43,126 nt of DNA from Pseudomonas fluorescens (GTDB lineage Bacteria > Pseudomonadota > Gammaproteobacteria > Pseudomonadales > Pseudomonadaceae). The notes under the pieces were generated by a model. That model did no database searches and was not told the DNA's origin. It saw nothing but the letters and a program-made list of their open reading frames with translations. Location of the stretch: the NCBI RefSeq assembly GCF_005938625.1, contig NZ_VCNJ01000094.1, forward strand, positions 1 through 43,126, read 5' to 3'. The position numbers were made by a program, and so were the translations under genes. Shown here one piece after another: positions 8,400 to 17,052 of this stretch. Every line of letters starts with the position of its first letter. Positions within the stretch are counted from its first letter, which is position 1.

Positions 8400-8428
8400 C
8401 CACCCACGTGGGTGGAGTAGAGCTCTAC
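8400..8428. other. Two adjacent perfect palindromes
   Basis: CCACCCACGTGGGTGG (8400-8415, 16 bp) and GTAGAGCTCTAC (8417-8428, 12 bp) are both perfect and separated by one base. They lie in the gap between the YceK-like gene start (8327) and a small membrane protein gene (8525). Neither is followed by a T-run. They could be operators or an RNA structure. See findings. Confidence 0.6.
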
Positions 8429-8524
8429 GCCGACTACCGAGGCCCATCGTAAGGACAATGAGAAATATCAACCAGACTGGAATTGGCAAGATGCGTGAAG
8501 CATGCAGGCGAGGATGCAGATCTG

Positions 8525-8680
8525 ATGGACTTTATTGATTTTCTGGGAAATCTTTGCAGCGCCTTCAGTAACTATCAAGGCTATGAAAAGCCTCGCCGGG
8601 TGTTTACCCGAGGATTCGTTGCGTTCTGCGTATTTGTGGCTGTGTTTGAGCTGATTGCGCTGAACCTCTACTACGCGTAG
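8525..8680 (+). CDS. Small single-helix membrane protein, unknown function
   Basis: 51 residues from MDFIDFLGNLCSAF; a longer frame from 8483 is possible. GAGGA lies about ten bases upstream. The N-terminal half is mixed helix and contains NYQGYEKPRRVFTRG. The C-terminal half is one hydrophobic helix (FVAFCVFVAVFELIALNLYY), predicted to sit in the inner membrane. I do not recognise the family. The gene is isolated and no operon partner is seen. The call rests on composition and a plausible start. Confidence 0.45.
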   Translation: MDFIDFLGNLCSAFSNYQGYEKPRRVFTRGFVAFCVFVAVFELIALNLYYA

Positions 8681-8840
8681 ACGTGAGGAATCAGATGTCG
8701 AGGAAGGCATCAATTCTCGTGCAGAGGCGATTTCTGATTTTTAATGGTGTTTCACACTTGCTGAATGCCAGCAAAGATCGTCGGGCCGGAGTGAATCTAG
8801 GCCTTCTCGACGAAATTACCGGGTAGTTTTGTGCAGGCAC

Positions 8841-8867
8841 AAAAAAGCCGATCTAGGTGATCGGCTT
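8841..8867 (-). terminator. Terminator of tRNA-Pro
   Basis: AAGCCGATC (8845-8853) pairs with GATCGGCTT (8859-8867) around a five-base loop. On the minus strand it is followed by a run of six T, so it ends leftward transcription from the tRNA. Confidence 0.85.
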
Positions 8868-8893
8868 AAGTGTCTGATTTAAATCAGGAATTA

Positions 8894-8970
8894 TGGTCGG
8901 GACGGAGTGATTCGAACACTCGACCCCTAGCACCCCATGCTAGTGCGCTACCGGACTGCGCTACGCCCCG
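8894..8970 (-). tRNA. tRNA-Pro (anticodon GGG)
   Basis: 77 nucleotides including an encoded CCA. Acceptor stem CGGGGCG pairs with CGTCCCG with one G-U pair. The anticodon stem is CTAGC/GCTAG and the loop ATGGGGT has GGG at positions 34-36. The T-arm loop is TTCGAAT. It reads CCC and CCU proline codons. It lies downstream of the ihfA-merR end of the translation cluster and has its own terminator. Confidence 0.96.
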
Positions 8971-9058
8971 ACTGGTTTTGCATCCGTTCTTCACCTCGAA
9001 GAACGCTCAAGAATATAGCGCAAGCTTTTGAAAACTGGAAGTATTCAAACGCAGCTTT

Positions 9059-9415
9059 TTATTTCTTGAGAACCACCAGCACATCTTCCAATTCGGCAAT
9101 CATCTGCCGAATCATCTGTTTGTATTGGGTCGTGTCGTCTTTGGCTTCATCGCCGGACAAACGCAAGCGTGCGCCGCCGATGGTGAAACCCTGATCGTAA
9201 AGGAGCGCGCGGATCTGCCGGATCATCAGCACGTCCTGGCGCTGATAATACCGGCGGTTTCCGCGGCGTTTGACGGGGTTGAGTTGAGGAAACTCCTGCT
9301 CCCAGTAGCGCAGCACGTGTGGCTTTACGGCACACAGCTCGCTGACTTCACCGATGGTGAAGTAGCGTTTGCCCGGGATGACGGGTAGTTCGTCGTTATG
9401 ACTTGGTTCCAGCAT
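9059..9415 (-). CDS. MerR-family regulator downstream of ihfA
   Basis: 118 residues from ATG 9415; the frame also opens at a TTG nine bases upstream. The N-terminal winged-helix DNA-binding domain is clear (YFTIGEVSELCAVKPHVLRY then WEQEFPQLNPVKRRGNRRYY). A short dimerisation helix follows (LSGDEAKDDTTQYKQMIRQM then IAELEDVLVVLKK). It has no effector domain, unlike metal or drug sensors such as CueR. It overlaps the end of ihfA by 20 bases, so the two are co-transcribed. This regulator follows ihfA in many proteobacteria; its target is not known to me. Confidence 0.88.
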   Translation of the reverse strand: MLEPSHNDELPVIPGKRYFTIGEVSELCAVKPHVLRYWEQEFPQLNPVKRRGNRRYYQRQDVLMIRQIRALLYDQGFTIGGARLRLSGDEAKDDTTQYKQMIRQMIAELEDVLVVLKK

Positions 9416-9698
9416 AAGCCTCAACTCGGGCCTTCAACTTCTGCCCTGGACGAAAGGTGACCACACGGCGAGCCGTGATCGGGATTTCTTCCCCCGTTTT
9501 CGGGTTGCGGCCAGGCCGCTGGCGTTTGTCCCGAAGGTCGAAATTGCCGAAACCGGACAATTTGACCTGCTCGTTGTCTTCAAGAGCGTGCCTGATTTCC
9601 TCGAAAAACAGTTCGACCAATTCCTTGGCTTCCCGCTTGTTCAGGCCCAGCTCTTCATACAGACGTTCCGCCATCTCAGCTTTCGTCAAAGCCCCCAT
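9396..9698 (-). CDS. ihfA: Integration host factor alpha subunit
   Basis: 100 residues, the usual length for IhfA. It forms a heterodimer with IhfB that bends DNA sharply in recombination, replication and sigma-54 promoters. The sequence has the N-terminal helices (LTKAEMAERLYEELGLNKRE) and the DNA-contacting beta arm (RDKRQRPGRNPKTGEEIPIT) with the Pro that intercalates. It starts four bases after pheT stops, in the conserved pheT-ihfA order. Confidence 0.98.
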   Translation of the reverse strand: MGALTKAEMAERLYEELGLNKREAKELVELFFEEIRHALEDNEQVKLSGFGNFDLRDKRQRPGRNPKTGEEIPITARRVVTFRPGQKLKARVEAYAGTKS

Positions 9699-9701
9699 AC
9701 G

Positions 9702-12080
9702 TCACTTCCTTAACGTGGCGTTCAACCTTTGTTCGAGCGAGGTGAGGATATTTTGCGTCGTCGAATTCACCTCATCGTCATTAAGAGTGCGCGATGGATG
9801 CTGCCAGGTCAAGCCAACTGCAAGGCTTTTTCTATCAGGATCAATACCTTTACCCTGATACACGTCAAACAGCCTGAGATCTGTGAGCCATTCGCCTGCA
9901 TTTTCACGGATTACGTCCAGTACGGCTGCGGACGCGACGTCTTTGTGCGCAATCAGTGCAAGGTCACGACGCACTTCAGGAAAGCGCGACAACTCGTGGA
10001 ATTTCGGCATTTTACCGAGTGCCACTTCCGCCAGAACCAGCTCGAAAACGAAGACTGGACGGTCCAGACCCAGTGCCTTCGACAATTCCGGGTGAATAGC
10101 GCCGATGAAACCGACTTCACGCCCTTCGCGCTCGATGCGCGCGGTTTGACCCGGGTGCAGCGCCGGGTGTTTGCCCGGAGCGAAAGTGAACGAATCCAGT
10201 GCACCGGCAAAGCCCAGCACAGCCTCAACGTCAGCTTTGACGTCGAAGAAATCGACGGTGTCGCGACCTTGCGCCCAGCCTTCCGGCAGACGGCTACCGC
10301 AAACCACGCCGGACAGCATCGGCTCTTGCTTCAGGCCTTCCAACTGACCAACGAAGCGCAGACCGCTTTCGAACAGACGCACGCGATCCTGCTGACGGTT
10401 GAGGTTGTGCTGCAGCGCTTTGACCAGACCTGGCCACAGCGACGAGCGCATGGCAGCCATGTCATTGGAGATCGGATTGGCCAGCAACAGCGGCTCGACG
10501 CCCGGGTTGAACAGTTCGAACTGACGCGGATCGATGAAGCTGTAAGTGATCGCTTCCTGGTAACCACGCGCCACCAGCAGACGACGCAGCTCCGGCAGAT
10601 CGCTACGCGCTTCAGCCTTGGCTTGCGGCGCCAGACGCGCTTGCGGGTAACGAACCGGCAGACGGTTGTAGCCGTACAGACGGGCCAGCTCTTCGATCAG
10701 ATCGACTTCCAGGCTGATGTCGAAGCGATGGCTTGGCACTTCTACGCGCCACTGGCCTTCACCGTCGGCGGAAATACCGAGACCCAGGCCGCCGAGCAAA
10801 CGCTCAACCTGAGCGGAATCCATTTCCATACCGAGCATCTGGGTGATGCGCTGGGAACGCAGGGTGATCGGCGCGATCGACGGCAGATGCTGCTCGCTGA
10901 CGGTCTCGATGATCGGGCCAGCTTCGCCGCCAGTGATTTCCAGCAGCAGGCCAGTGGCGCGCTCCATGGCCTCACGGGCCAGTTGCCAGTCAACGCCACG
11001 CTCGTAACGGTGCGACGCATCGGTGTGCAGGCCATAGGAACGAGCCTTGCCCGCCACAGCGATCTGGTCGAAAAACGCACTTTCCAGGAATACATCGCGA
11101 GTGGTCGCGGAGACACCGCTGTGCTCGCCACCCATGACACCGGCAATCGCCAGCGCGCGGGTGTGGTCGGCGATCACCAACGTATCGCTACGCAGGCTGA
11201 CTTCCTGACCGTCGAGCAGCACCAGCTTCTCGCCCTCTTCCGCCATGCGCACACGAATGCCGCCATTGATTTCGGCGAGATCGAAAGCGTGCAGTGGCTG
11301 ACCCAGTTCGAGCATCACGTAGTTGGTGATGTCGACGGCAGCGTCGATGCTGCGCACGTCGGCGCGACGCAGACGCTCAACCATCCACAGCGGCGTTGGC
11401 TTGGACAGATCAACGTTACGGATAACGCGGCCCAGGTAACGTGGGCACGCGGCAGGCGCCAGCACATCTACCGAACGCACTTCGTCGTGCACGGCAGGAA
11501 TGGTCATGACCACCGGACGGGTCACCGGCGCGTCGTACAGCGCGCCGACTTCACGGGCCAGACCAGCCAGGGACAGGCAGTCGCCGCGGTTCGGGGTCAG
11601 GTCGACCTCGATGCTGGCGTCTTCCAGATCCAGATACACACGAAAATCTTCGCCCACCGGCGCATCGGCCGGCAGTTCCATCAGACCGTCGTTGCCTTCA
11701 CCGACCTGCAGTTCGGCTTGCGAGCAGAGCATGCCGTTAGACTCAACGCCGCGCAGCTTGGCTTTCTTGATTTTGAAGTCGCCCGGCAGCTCAGCACCGA
11801 TCATGGCGAACGGAATCTTCAGACCCGGACGCACGTTTGGCGCACCGCATACGACCTGGAAGGTTTCCGCGCCATTGCTGACCTGGCACACGCGCAACTT
11901 GTCAGCATCAGGGTGCTGCTCGGTGCTCAGCACCTCGCCCACCACAACACCACTGAAAACACCGGCGGCCGGGGTCACGCTATCGACCTCCAGGCCAGCC
12001 ATCGACAGACGAGCAACCAGCTCGTCGCGATTTACCTGCGGGCTAACCCAGCCACGCAGCCATTGTTCACTGAATTTCAT
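9702..12080 (-). CDS. pheT: Phenylalanyl-tRNA synthetase beta subunit
   Basis: 792 residues, full length. With PheS it forms the alpha2-beta2 enzyme that charges tRNA-Phe; the beta chain carries editing and tRNA binding. In order: an N-terminal EMAP-like tRNA-binding fold (GVVVGEVLSTEQHPDADKLR, about residues 44-63), the B3/B4 editing region, B5 domains (DLTPNRGDCLSLAGLAREVG) and the C-terminal anticodon-recognition domain (FHELSRFPEVRRDLALIAHK). The start MKFSEQWLRGWV is standard and has AGGA upstream. It lies 26 bases after pheS. Confidence 0.98.
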   Translation of the reverse strand: MKFSEQWLRGWVSPQVNRDELVARLSMAGLEVDSVTPAAGVFSGVVVGEVLSTEQHPDADKLRVCQVSNGAETFQVVCGAPNVRPGLKIPFAMIGAELPGDFKIKKAKLRGVESNGMLCSQAELQVGEGNDGLMELPADAPVGEDFRVYLDLEDASIEVDLTPNRGDCLSLAGLAREVGALYDAPVTRPVVMTIPAVHDEVRSVDVLAPAACPRYLGRVIRNVDLSKPTPLWMVERLRRADVRSIDAAVDITNYVMLELGQPLHAFDLAEINGGIRVRMAEEGEKLVLLDGQEVSLRSDTLVIADHTRALAIAGVMGGEHSGVSATTRDVFLESAFFDQIAVAGKARSYGLHTDASHRYERGVDWQLAREAMERATGLLLEITGGEAGPIIETVSEQHLPSIAPITLRSQRITQMLGMEMDSAQVERLLGGLGLGISADGEGQWRVEVPSHRFDISLEVDLIEELARLYGYNRLPVRYPQARLAPQAKAEARSDLPELRRLLVARGYQEAITYSFIDPRQFELFNPGVEPLLLANPISNDMAAMRSSLWPGLVKALQHNLNRQQDRVRLFESGLRFVGQLEGLKQEPMLSGVVCGSRLPEGWAQGRDTVDFFDVKADVEAVLGFAGALDSFTFAPGKHPALHPGQTARIEREGREVGFIGAIHPELSKALGLDRPVFVFELVLAEVALGKMPKFHELSRFPEVRRDLALIAHKDVASAAVLDVIRENAGEWLTDLRLFDVYQGKGIDPDRKSLAVGLTWQHPSRTLNDDEVNSTTQNILTSLEQRLNATLRK

Positions 12081-12106
12081 CCTGCTCTCCTAAGAATTCG
12101 TTACGA

Positions 12107-13123
12107 CTAGCGAAATTGCGCGAGGAACCGCAAGTCGTTGTCGAAGAACAGACGCAAGTCGTTCACGCCGTAACGGAGCATGGCCAGACGCTCGACGCCC
12201 ATGCCGAAGGCAAAACCGGAGAACTCTTCCGGATCGATGCCCGACATGCGCAGCACGTTCGGATGAACCATGCCGCAGCCCATCACTTCCAGCCAGCCGG
12301 TCTGCTTGCAGACGCGGCAGCCTTTACCGCTGCACATCACGCATTCCATATCGACTTCAGCGGATGGCTCGGTGAACGGGAAGTACGAAGGACGGAAACG
12401 TACGGCCAGCTCTTTCTCGAAGAACACCCGCAGGAATTCTTCGATGGTGCCTTTGAGATCGGCAAAATTGATGTCGCGATCAACCAGCAGGCCTTCGACC
12501 TGGTGGAACATCGGCGAGTGGGTGATATCGGAGTCGCTGCGGTACACACGGCCTGGGCAGACGATGCGGATCGGCGGCTGTTTCGATTCCATGGTGCGGA
12601 CCTGTACCGGCGAGGTATGGGTGCGCAGCAGCATGTTGGCATTGAAATAGAAGGTGTCATGCATCGACCGGGCCGGGTGATGGCCTGGGATGTTGAGCGC
12701 TTCGAAGTTGTGATAGTCGTCTTCGACCTCAGGGCCTTCGGCAATGCCGTAGCCGATGCGGGTGAAGAACTGCTCGACACGTTCCAGAGTCCGGGTCACC
12801 GGATGCAGACCACCGGAGGTCTGGCCACGGCCCGGCAACGTCACGTCAATGGATTCGGCAGACAGTTTGGCAGCCAGTTCGGCTTCTTCAAACAGAGCCA
12901 TGCGCGCATTGAGAACGCCTGTGACACGTTCCTTGGCAACGTTGATCAGGGCGCCGACTTGCGGACGCTCTTCTGCCGGCAAATTCCCCAGGGTCTTCAT
13001 CACCTGAGTCAATTCACCCTTTTTGCCAAGGTATTGAACCCGGATTTGCTCCAGGGCATTGATATCTTCAGCGCTTTGCACAGCCTCTAGTGCTTGAGAG
13101 ACCAGCGCATCCAGGTTTTCCAT
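12107..13123 (-). CDS. pheS: Phenylalanyl-tRNA synthetase alpha subunit
   Basis: 338 residues, the catalytic class II subunit. An N-terminal coiled coil (SAEDINALEQIRVQYLGKKG) binds tRNA-Phe. Motif 2 (VCPGRVYRSDSDITHSPMFH) and motif 3 (FAFGMGVERLAMLRYGV) are intact. A perfect 15-bp hairpin lies 18 bases upstream of the ATG, between rplT and pheS, and may set the ratio of ribosomal protein to synthetase expression. No Phe-rich leader peptide like enteric pheM is visible in the gap. Confidence 0.98.
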   Translation of the reverse strand: MENLDALVSQALEAVQSAEDINALEQIRVQYLGKKGELTQVMKTLGNLPAEERPQVGALINVAKERVTGVLNARMALFEEAELAAKLSAESIDVTLPGRGQTSGGLHPVTRTLERVEQFFTRIGYGIAEGPEVEDDYHNFEALNIPGHHPARSMHDTFYFNANMLLRTHTSPVQVRTMESKQPPIRIVCPGRVYRSDSDITHSPMFHQVEGLLVDRDINFADLKGTIEEFLRVFFEKELAVRFRPSYFPFTEPSAEVDMECVMCSGKGCRVCKQTGWLEVMGCGMVHPNVLRMSGIDPEEFSGFAFGMGVERLAMLRYGVNDLRLFFDNDLRFLAQFR

Positions 13124-13141
13124 GTACAGACTCCAGATACA

Positions 13142-13177
13142 AAATAGGGGAAGAGCTTGAAGGCTCTTCCCCTATTT
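13142..13177 (-). terminator. Strong hairpin between rplT and pheS, possible attenuator
   Basis: AAATAGGGGAAGAGC (13142-13156) is repeated inverted at 13163-13177 around a six-base loop. On the minus strand it ends in TTTT. It sits in the leader of pheS and can act as an internal terminator or attenuator. A second imperfect stem (CACCCGG with CCAGGTG) lies just upstream in the transcript. Confidence 0.7.
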
Positions 13178-13232
13178 AAGACGTTTACCACCTGGCCCCA
13201 CGGAAGTGAGACCGGGTGATTGTCGGGGGTAC

Positions 13233-13589
13233 TTAAGCCAAGGTGGCTTTAGCTTTCTCGACAATCGCAGCAAACACCGCTTTTTCGTTCACTGCCAGAT
13301 CAGCCAGAACCTTACGGTCGATCTCGATGGACGCTTTTTTCAGGCCAGCGATGAAACGGCTGTAGGACAGACCGTTAACACGAGCACCAGCGTTGATACG
13401 AGCGATCCACAGAGCGCGGAACTGACGTTTTTTCTGACGACGGTCACGGTAGGCGTATTGGCCTGCCTTGATTACCGCTTGCTTGGCAACACGGAATACG
13501 CGCGAGCGTGCGCCGTAGTAGCCTTTAGCAAGTTTCAGAATTTTTTTGTGACGCTTACGGGCAATGACGCCACGCTTTACACGAGCCAT
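13233..13589 (-). CDS. rplT: Ribosomal protein L20
   Basis: 118 residues, full length. Needed for 50S assembly, binds 23S rRNA, and in enteric bacteria represses rpmI and its own translation. The very basic N-terminus MARVKRGVIARKRHKKILKL and the globular part (QFRALWIARINAGARVNGLS) are typical. It lies 28 bases after rpmI. Confidence 0.99.
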   Translation of the reverse strand: MARVKRGVIARKRHKKILKLAKGYYGARSRVFRVAKQAVIKAGQYAYRDRRQKKRQFRALWIARINAGARVNGLSYSRFIAGLKKASIEIDRKVLADLAVNEKAVFAAIVEKAKATLA

Positions 13590-13617
13590 GAGTTACTTCC
13601 TCTATTCTTGACTAAAA

Positions 13618-13812
13618 TTAACGAAGGCGCAGCATGCGCTCGACTTTTGCCACGTCAGACGGATGCAGCAAGCTGCTACCGCGCAGTTGACGCTTACGCT
13701 TGGTCGACATTTTAGTCAGGATGTGGCTCTTGAAAGCGTGCTTGTGCTTGATACCGTTAGCAGTTTTCAGAAACCGCTTAGCAGCACCACTTTTGGTTTT
13801 CATTTTTGGCAT
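13618..13812 (-). CDS. rpmI: Ribosomal protein L35
   Basis: 64 residues, the usual length. Basic 50S protein with the family pattern MPKMKTKSGAAKRFLKTANG and HPSDVAKVERMLRLR at the end. It lies between infC and rplT in the conserved order; translation may be controlled by L20 in an operator spanning infC and rpmI, as in enterics, but I could not demonstrate the structure. Confidence 0.98.
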   Translation of the reverse strand: MPKMKTKSGAAKRFLKTANGIKHKHAFKSHILTKMSTKRKRQLRGSSLLHPSDVAKVERMLRLR

Positions 13813-13872
13813 GTTCGGATACTCCGCATTCAGTTGATAAACATAATCAGAAGGCCTGCCGTGCCCTGTTGA

Positions 13873-14421
13873 TTACTTCTTCTTTTTCGGGGCGATGACC
13901 ATGATCAGTTGGCGTCCTTCCATCTTAGGATGCTGTTCGACCGAACCGTACTCGAGCAGGTCAGCTTCAACCCGCTTGAGGAGTTCCATCCCCAGCTCCT
14001 GGTGGGCCATCTCACGGCCGCGGAATCGCAAGGATACCTTGGCCCTGTCCCCATCACTCAGGAAACGTACCAGGTTGCGCAGTTTTACCTGGTAATCCCC
14101 TTCCTCCGTCCCTGGACGAAACTTGATTTCTTTTACCTGAATCTGCTTCTGGTTCTTCTTCGCCGCGGCAACCTGCTTCTTCTTTTCGAAGATCGATTTG
14201 CCGTAATCCATCACACGGCAAACCGGTGGGATTGCGTCTGCGGAGATTTCCACCAGATCAAGCTTTGCTTCTTCAGCAATACGAAGCGCTTCATCAATCG
14301 AGACGATGCCAATCTGCTCGCCATCAGCGCCAATTAACCGAACCTCGCGTGCCGAGATATTCTCGTTGATCGGGGCTTTCGGTGCAGCTCGTTTATCTTG
14401 TCTCATTTCACGCTTAATAAT
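13873..14421 (-). CDS. infC: Translation initiation factor IF-3, AUU start
   Basis: Binds the 30S subunit, prevents subunit joining and checks the start codon. The N-domain (INENISAREVRLIGADGEQI), the Lys-rich linker (FEKKKQVAAAKKNQKQIQVK) and the C-domain (KVSLRFRGREMAHQELGMEL) are complete. An internal ATG at 14406 begins MRQDKRAAP, but the conserved pseudomonad N-terminus has IKREM before it. This places the start at one of three consecutive ATT codons. ATT at 14421 (5 bases from GGAG, giving 182 residues) fits best, though 14424 or 14418 is possible. AUU starts let IF-3 repress its own translation. The start lies next to the thrS stop. Confidence 0.93.
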   Translation of the reverse strand: MIKREMRQDKRAAPKAPINENISAREVRLIGADGEQIGIVSIDEALRIAEEAKLDLVEISADAIPPVCRVMDYGKSIFEKKKQVAAAKKNQKQIQVKEIKFRPGTEEGDYQVKLRNLVRFLSDGDRAKVSLRFRGREMAHQELGMELLKRVEADLLEYGSVEQHPKMEGRQLIMVIAPKKKK

Positions 14422-14423
14422 AA

Positions 14424-16346
14424 TTACTCCGAATCTGGGCGACCACGCCGGGAAACCGCTTGCGCGAGAAACTCAGCGAACTGGGCGACGGGCATCGAGC
14501 CCAGGTCAGCACCTTCACGAGTACGCACAGCGACAGTCTGCATCTCGACTTCCTTATCTCCGATAACCAAAAGATAGGGAACCTTGAGCAAAGTATGCTC
14601 GCGGATTTTAAAGCCGATCTTTTCATTTCTCAAGTCGGACTTGGCACGAAATCCGCTTTCGTTGAGAGTTTTTTCAACTTCTGCAACAAAATCTGCCTGT
14701 TTATCAGTGATATTCATGATCACCGCCTGGGTTGGCGCGAGCCACGCAGGGAACGCACCTTCGTAGTGCTCGATCAGAATCCCGACGAAACGCTCGAAGG
14801 AACCGAGGATCGCACGGTGCAACATCACTGGGTGTTTGCGGCTGTTGTCTTCAGAGACGTATTCAGCGCCCAAACGGACAGGCAGGTTAAAATCGAGCTG
14901 CAGAGTACCACATTGCCAGACGCGGCCGAGGCAGTCTTTCAGCGAGAACTCGATCTTCGGACCGTAGAACGCACCTTCGCCCGGCTGCAGATCGTACGGC
15001 AGGCCCGCAGAATCAAGGGCTGCAGCCAATGCAGCTTCAGCGCGATCCCACAGCTCGTCGGAACCGACGCGTTTTTCCGGACGAGTGGACAGCTTCATCT
15101 CGACATCGGTAAAGCCGAAGTCGCGGTAAACGTCCATGGTCAGCTTGATGAATGCAGCGGATTCAGCCTGCATCTGCTCTTCAGTGCAGAAGATGTGGGC
15201 GTCGTCCTGAGTGAACGCACGCACGCGCATGATGCCGTGCAGCGCACCCGACGGCTCGTTACGGTGGCAGGCACCGAACTCGGCCAGACGCATCGGCAGC
15301 TCGCGGTAGCTCTTCAGGCCCTGGTTGAATACCTGCACGTGGCACGGGCAGTTCATCGGCTTGATGGCGTAGTCGCGGTTTTCCGACTGAGTGGTGAACA
15401 TGTTGTCGGCATAGTTGGCCCAGTGCCCGGATTTCTCCCACAGGCTGCGGTCAACGACTTGAGGGGTTTTGATCTCAAGGTAGCCGTTGTCGCGCTGGAT
15501 CTTGCGCATGTACTGTTCGAGCACCTGGTACAGAGTCCAGCCGTTCGGGTGCCAGAACACCATGCCCGGGGATTCTTCCTGGGTATGGAACAGGCCCAGA
15601 CGCTTGCCGATCTTGCGGTGATCGCGCTTTTCAGCTTCTTCGATGCGCTGGATGTAAGCCGCCAGTTGCTTCTTGTCTGCCCAAGCGGTGCCGTAAACGC
15701 GCTGCAATTGCTCGTTCTTGGCGTCGCCGCGCCAGTAGGCGCCAGACAGCTTGGTCAGCTTGAAGGATTTCAGGAAGCGCGTGTTCGGCACGTGCGGACC
15801 GCGGCACATGTCGACGTATTCTTCGTGATAATACAGACCCATGGCCTGTTCGTTCGGCATGTCCTCGACCAGGCGCAGCTTGTAATCTTCGCCACGGGCC
15901 TTGAACACTTCGATCACTTCGGCGCGCGGAGTGACTTTCTTGATCACGTCGTAATCTTTTTCGATCAGCTGCTGCATGCGCTGTTCGATAGCGGCCATGT
16001 CGTCCGGAGTAAAAGGACGCTCGAAGGCGATGTCGTAATAGAAGCCTTCGTCGATGACCGGCCCGATGACCATTTTCGCAGTCGGGTACAGCTGCTTGAC
16101 CGCGTGGCCAACCAGGTGAGCGCAAGAGTGGCGAATGATCTCCAGCCCCTCTTCATCCTTTGGCGTGATGATTTGCAGGGTCGCGTCGCTGCTGATGATG
16201 TCGCTGGCGTCGACCAGTTGCCCATTGACCTTGCCGGCCAGGGTGGCTTTGGCCAGACCGGCACCAATGGATGCGGCGACCTCGGCTACGGAAACCGGGT
16301 GATCGAATGAACGTTGACTGCCGTCGGGAAGAGTAATAGTTGGCAT
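14424..16346 (-). CDS. thrS: Threonyl-tRNA synthetase
   Basis: 640 residues from MPTITLPDGSQ, with GAGGAGG six bases upstream; the frame opens earlier but without a ribosome site. Charges tRNA-Thr and edits Ser-tRNA-Thr. It has an N-terminal TGS domain (residues 1-61), the editing domain with the HxxxH motif (HSCAHLVGHAVK), the class II catalytic core with the zinc Cys in MNCPCHV and motif 3 near the end of the core, and the C-terminal anticodon-binding domain. It is the first gene of the leftward translation operon. Confidence 0.98.
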   Translation of the reverse strand: MPTITLPDGSQRSFDHPVSVAEVAASIGAGLAKATLAGKVNGQLVDASDIISSDATLQIITPKDEEGLEIIRHSCAHLVGHAVKQLYPTAKMVIGPVIDEGFYYDIAFERPFTPDDMAAIEQRMQQLIEKDYDVIKKVTPRAEVIEVFKARGEDYKLRLVEDMPNEQAMGLYYHEEYVDMCRGPHVPNTRFLKSFKLTKLSGAYWRGDAKNEQLQRVYGTAWADKKQLAAYIQRIEEAEKRDHRKIGKRLGLFHTQEESPGMVFWHPNGWTLYQVLEQYMRKIQRDNGYLEIKTPQVVDRSLWEKSGHWANYADNMFTTQSENRDYAIKPMNCPCHVQVFNQGLKSYRELPMRLAEFGACHRNEPSGALHGIMRVRAFTQDDAHIFCTEEQMQAESAAFIKLTMDVYRDFGFTDVEMKLSTRPEKRVGSDELWDRAEAALAAALDSAGLPYDLQPGEGAFYGPKIEFSLKDCLGRVWQCGTLQLDFNLPVRLGAEYVSEDNSRKHPVMLHRAILGSFERFVGILIEHYEGAFPAWLAPTQAVIMNITDKQADFVAEVEKTLNESGFRAKSDLRNEKIGFKIREHTLLKVPYLLVIGDKEVEMQTVAVRTREGADLGSMPVAQFAEFLAQAVSRRGRPDSE

Positions 16347-16363
16347 GGCGCCTCCTCTCCTAG

Positions 16364-16586
16364 TGGTGACCCCTACCAAAGGTCACGTGGGTTGGGATGA
16401 GCCAGTACAAGATCCGATCCAGGCCATTCAATGACGAACGCCTGCCTTACAGCGGCAGGAGCCTTGCGGCCAACCGGAAAACCGAACCAGAGTGACTGGG
16501 ATTCAAATCGAAATATTCGCACGTTGACCGCTGCCGGGACTGAAGGTCATCCGGAGCCTGAGAACGCATGAGCCCGGCATCCTAGC
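16364..16586 (-). promoter_or_regulatory. thrS leader region with two hairpins
   Basis: The gap between thrS and the gene at 16718 is about 370 bases. Going leftward it holds a possible minus-10 (TAGGAT, 16579-16584, without a good minus-35). Next comes a hairpin CCTGCC/GGCAGG (16441-16459), then a hairpin GTGACC/GGTCAC (16366-16386) just before the ribosome site. A structured leader would fit translational control by ThrRS, as in enterics, but this is inference. Confidence 0.35.
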
Positions 16587-16717
16587 ACAGATGAGCGGTC
16601 ACTTATGCCTCTGTTTGATCAGAAGGCAAATCGTCTGTTTTTATGCCAGAGTGCTGAACTTGATGGCCCCTTCAGCCCTCAGATAACAAGACATTGACCC
16701 ACAAGGAGCATCCTCGC

Positions 16718-17020
16718 ATGCGTCTGAATACCCTGTTCGCCGTCGTCGCCCCTATCGTTATGCTGCTGCCGCTGAGTGCCCACGCCGACTGGCCGAAGGG
16801 CGAGCGCGAGAAGTACATGGCCCAGTGCACCCAGGCGGCGACTCCGCAAATCGGCGCTGCTGCAGCCAAATCGCATTGCGCTTGTGGCGCTGATGCCATC
16901 AAGTCTTATCCTGCAGCCGACATTCAGGCGCTGATGGACAATAAGGCCACCCCTGAACTGCAACAGAAAGCGCTCGGTCAGATTGCCAAATGCAAGGCAA
17001 ATACCCCGGCGAAAAAGTGA
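16718..17020 (+). CDS. Small exported protein, unknown function
   Basis: 100 residues from MRLNTLFAVVAPIVML, with AAGGAG nine bases upstream. A cleavable signal peptide is clear (cleavage probably after SAHA, about residue 23). The mature protein is about 77 residues and has four Cys (AQCTQA, SHCACG, AKCKA) that can form disulfides in the periplasm. A helical middle (YPAADIQALMDNKATPELQQ) and a Lys/Ala tail follow. I do not recognise a named family. It is a single gene transcribed away from thrS. Confidence 0.85.
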   Translation: MRLNTLFAVVAPIVMLLPLSAHADWPKGEREKYMAQCTQAATPQIGAAAAKSHCACGADAIKSYPAADIQALMDNKATPELQQKALGQIAKCKANTPAKK

Positions 17021-17052
17021 GAAAAAAAGCGTTCTGATTCGGCTCAGCGCCC

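Noticed and set aside
9729..12110. Rightward open frame of 793 codons opposite pheT
   Set aside because: Exact shadow of pheT in a GC-rich sequence; no ribosome site, His/Gln/Arg-rich composition and no family motif.
13178..13232. Search for a Phe-rich pheM-like leader peptide before pheS
   Set aside because: No frame with several Phe codons was found; the only short frame lacks Phe.
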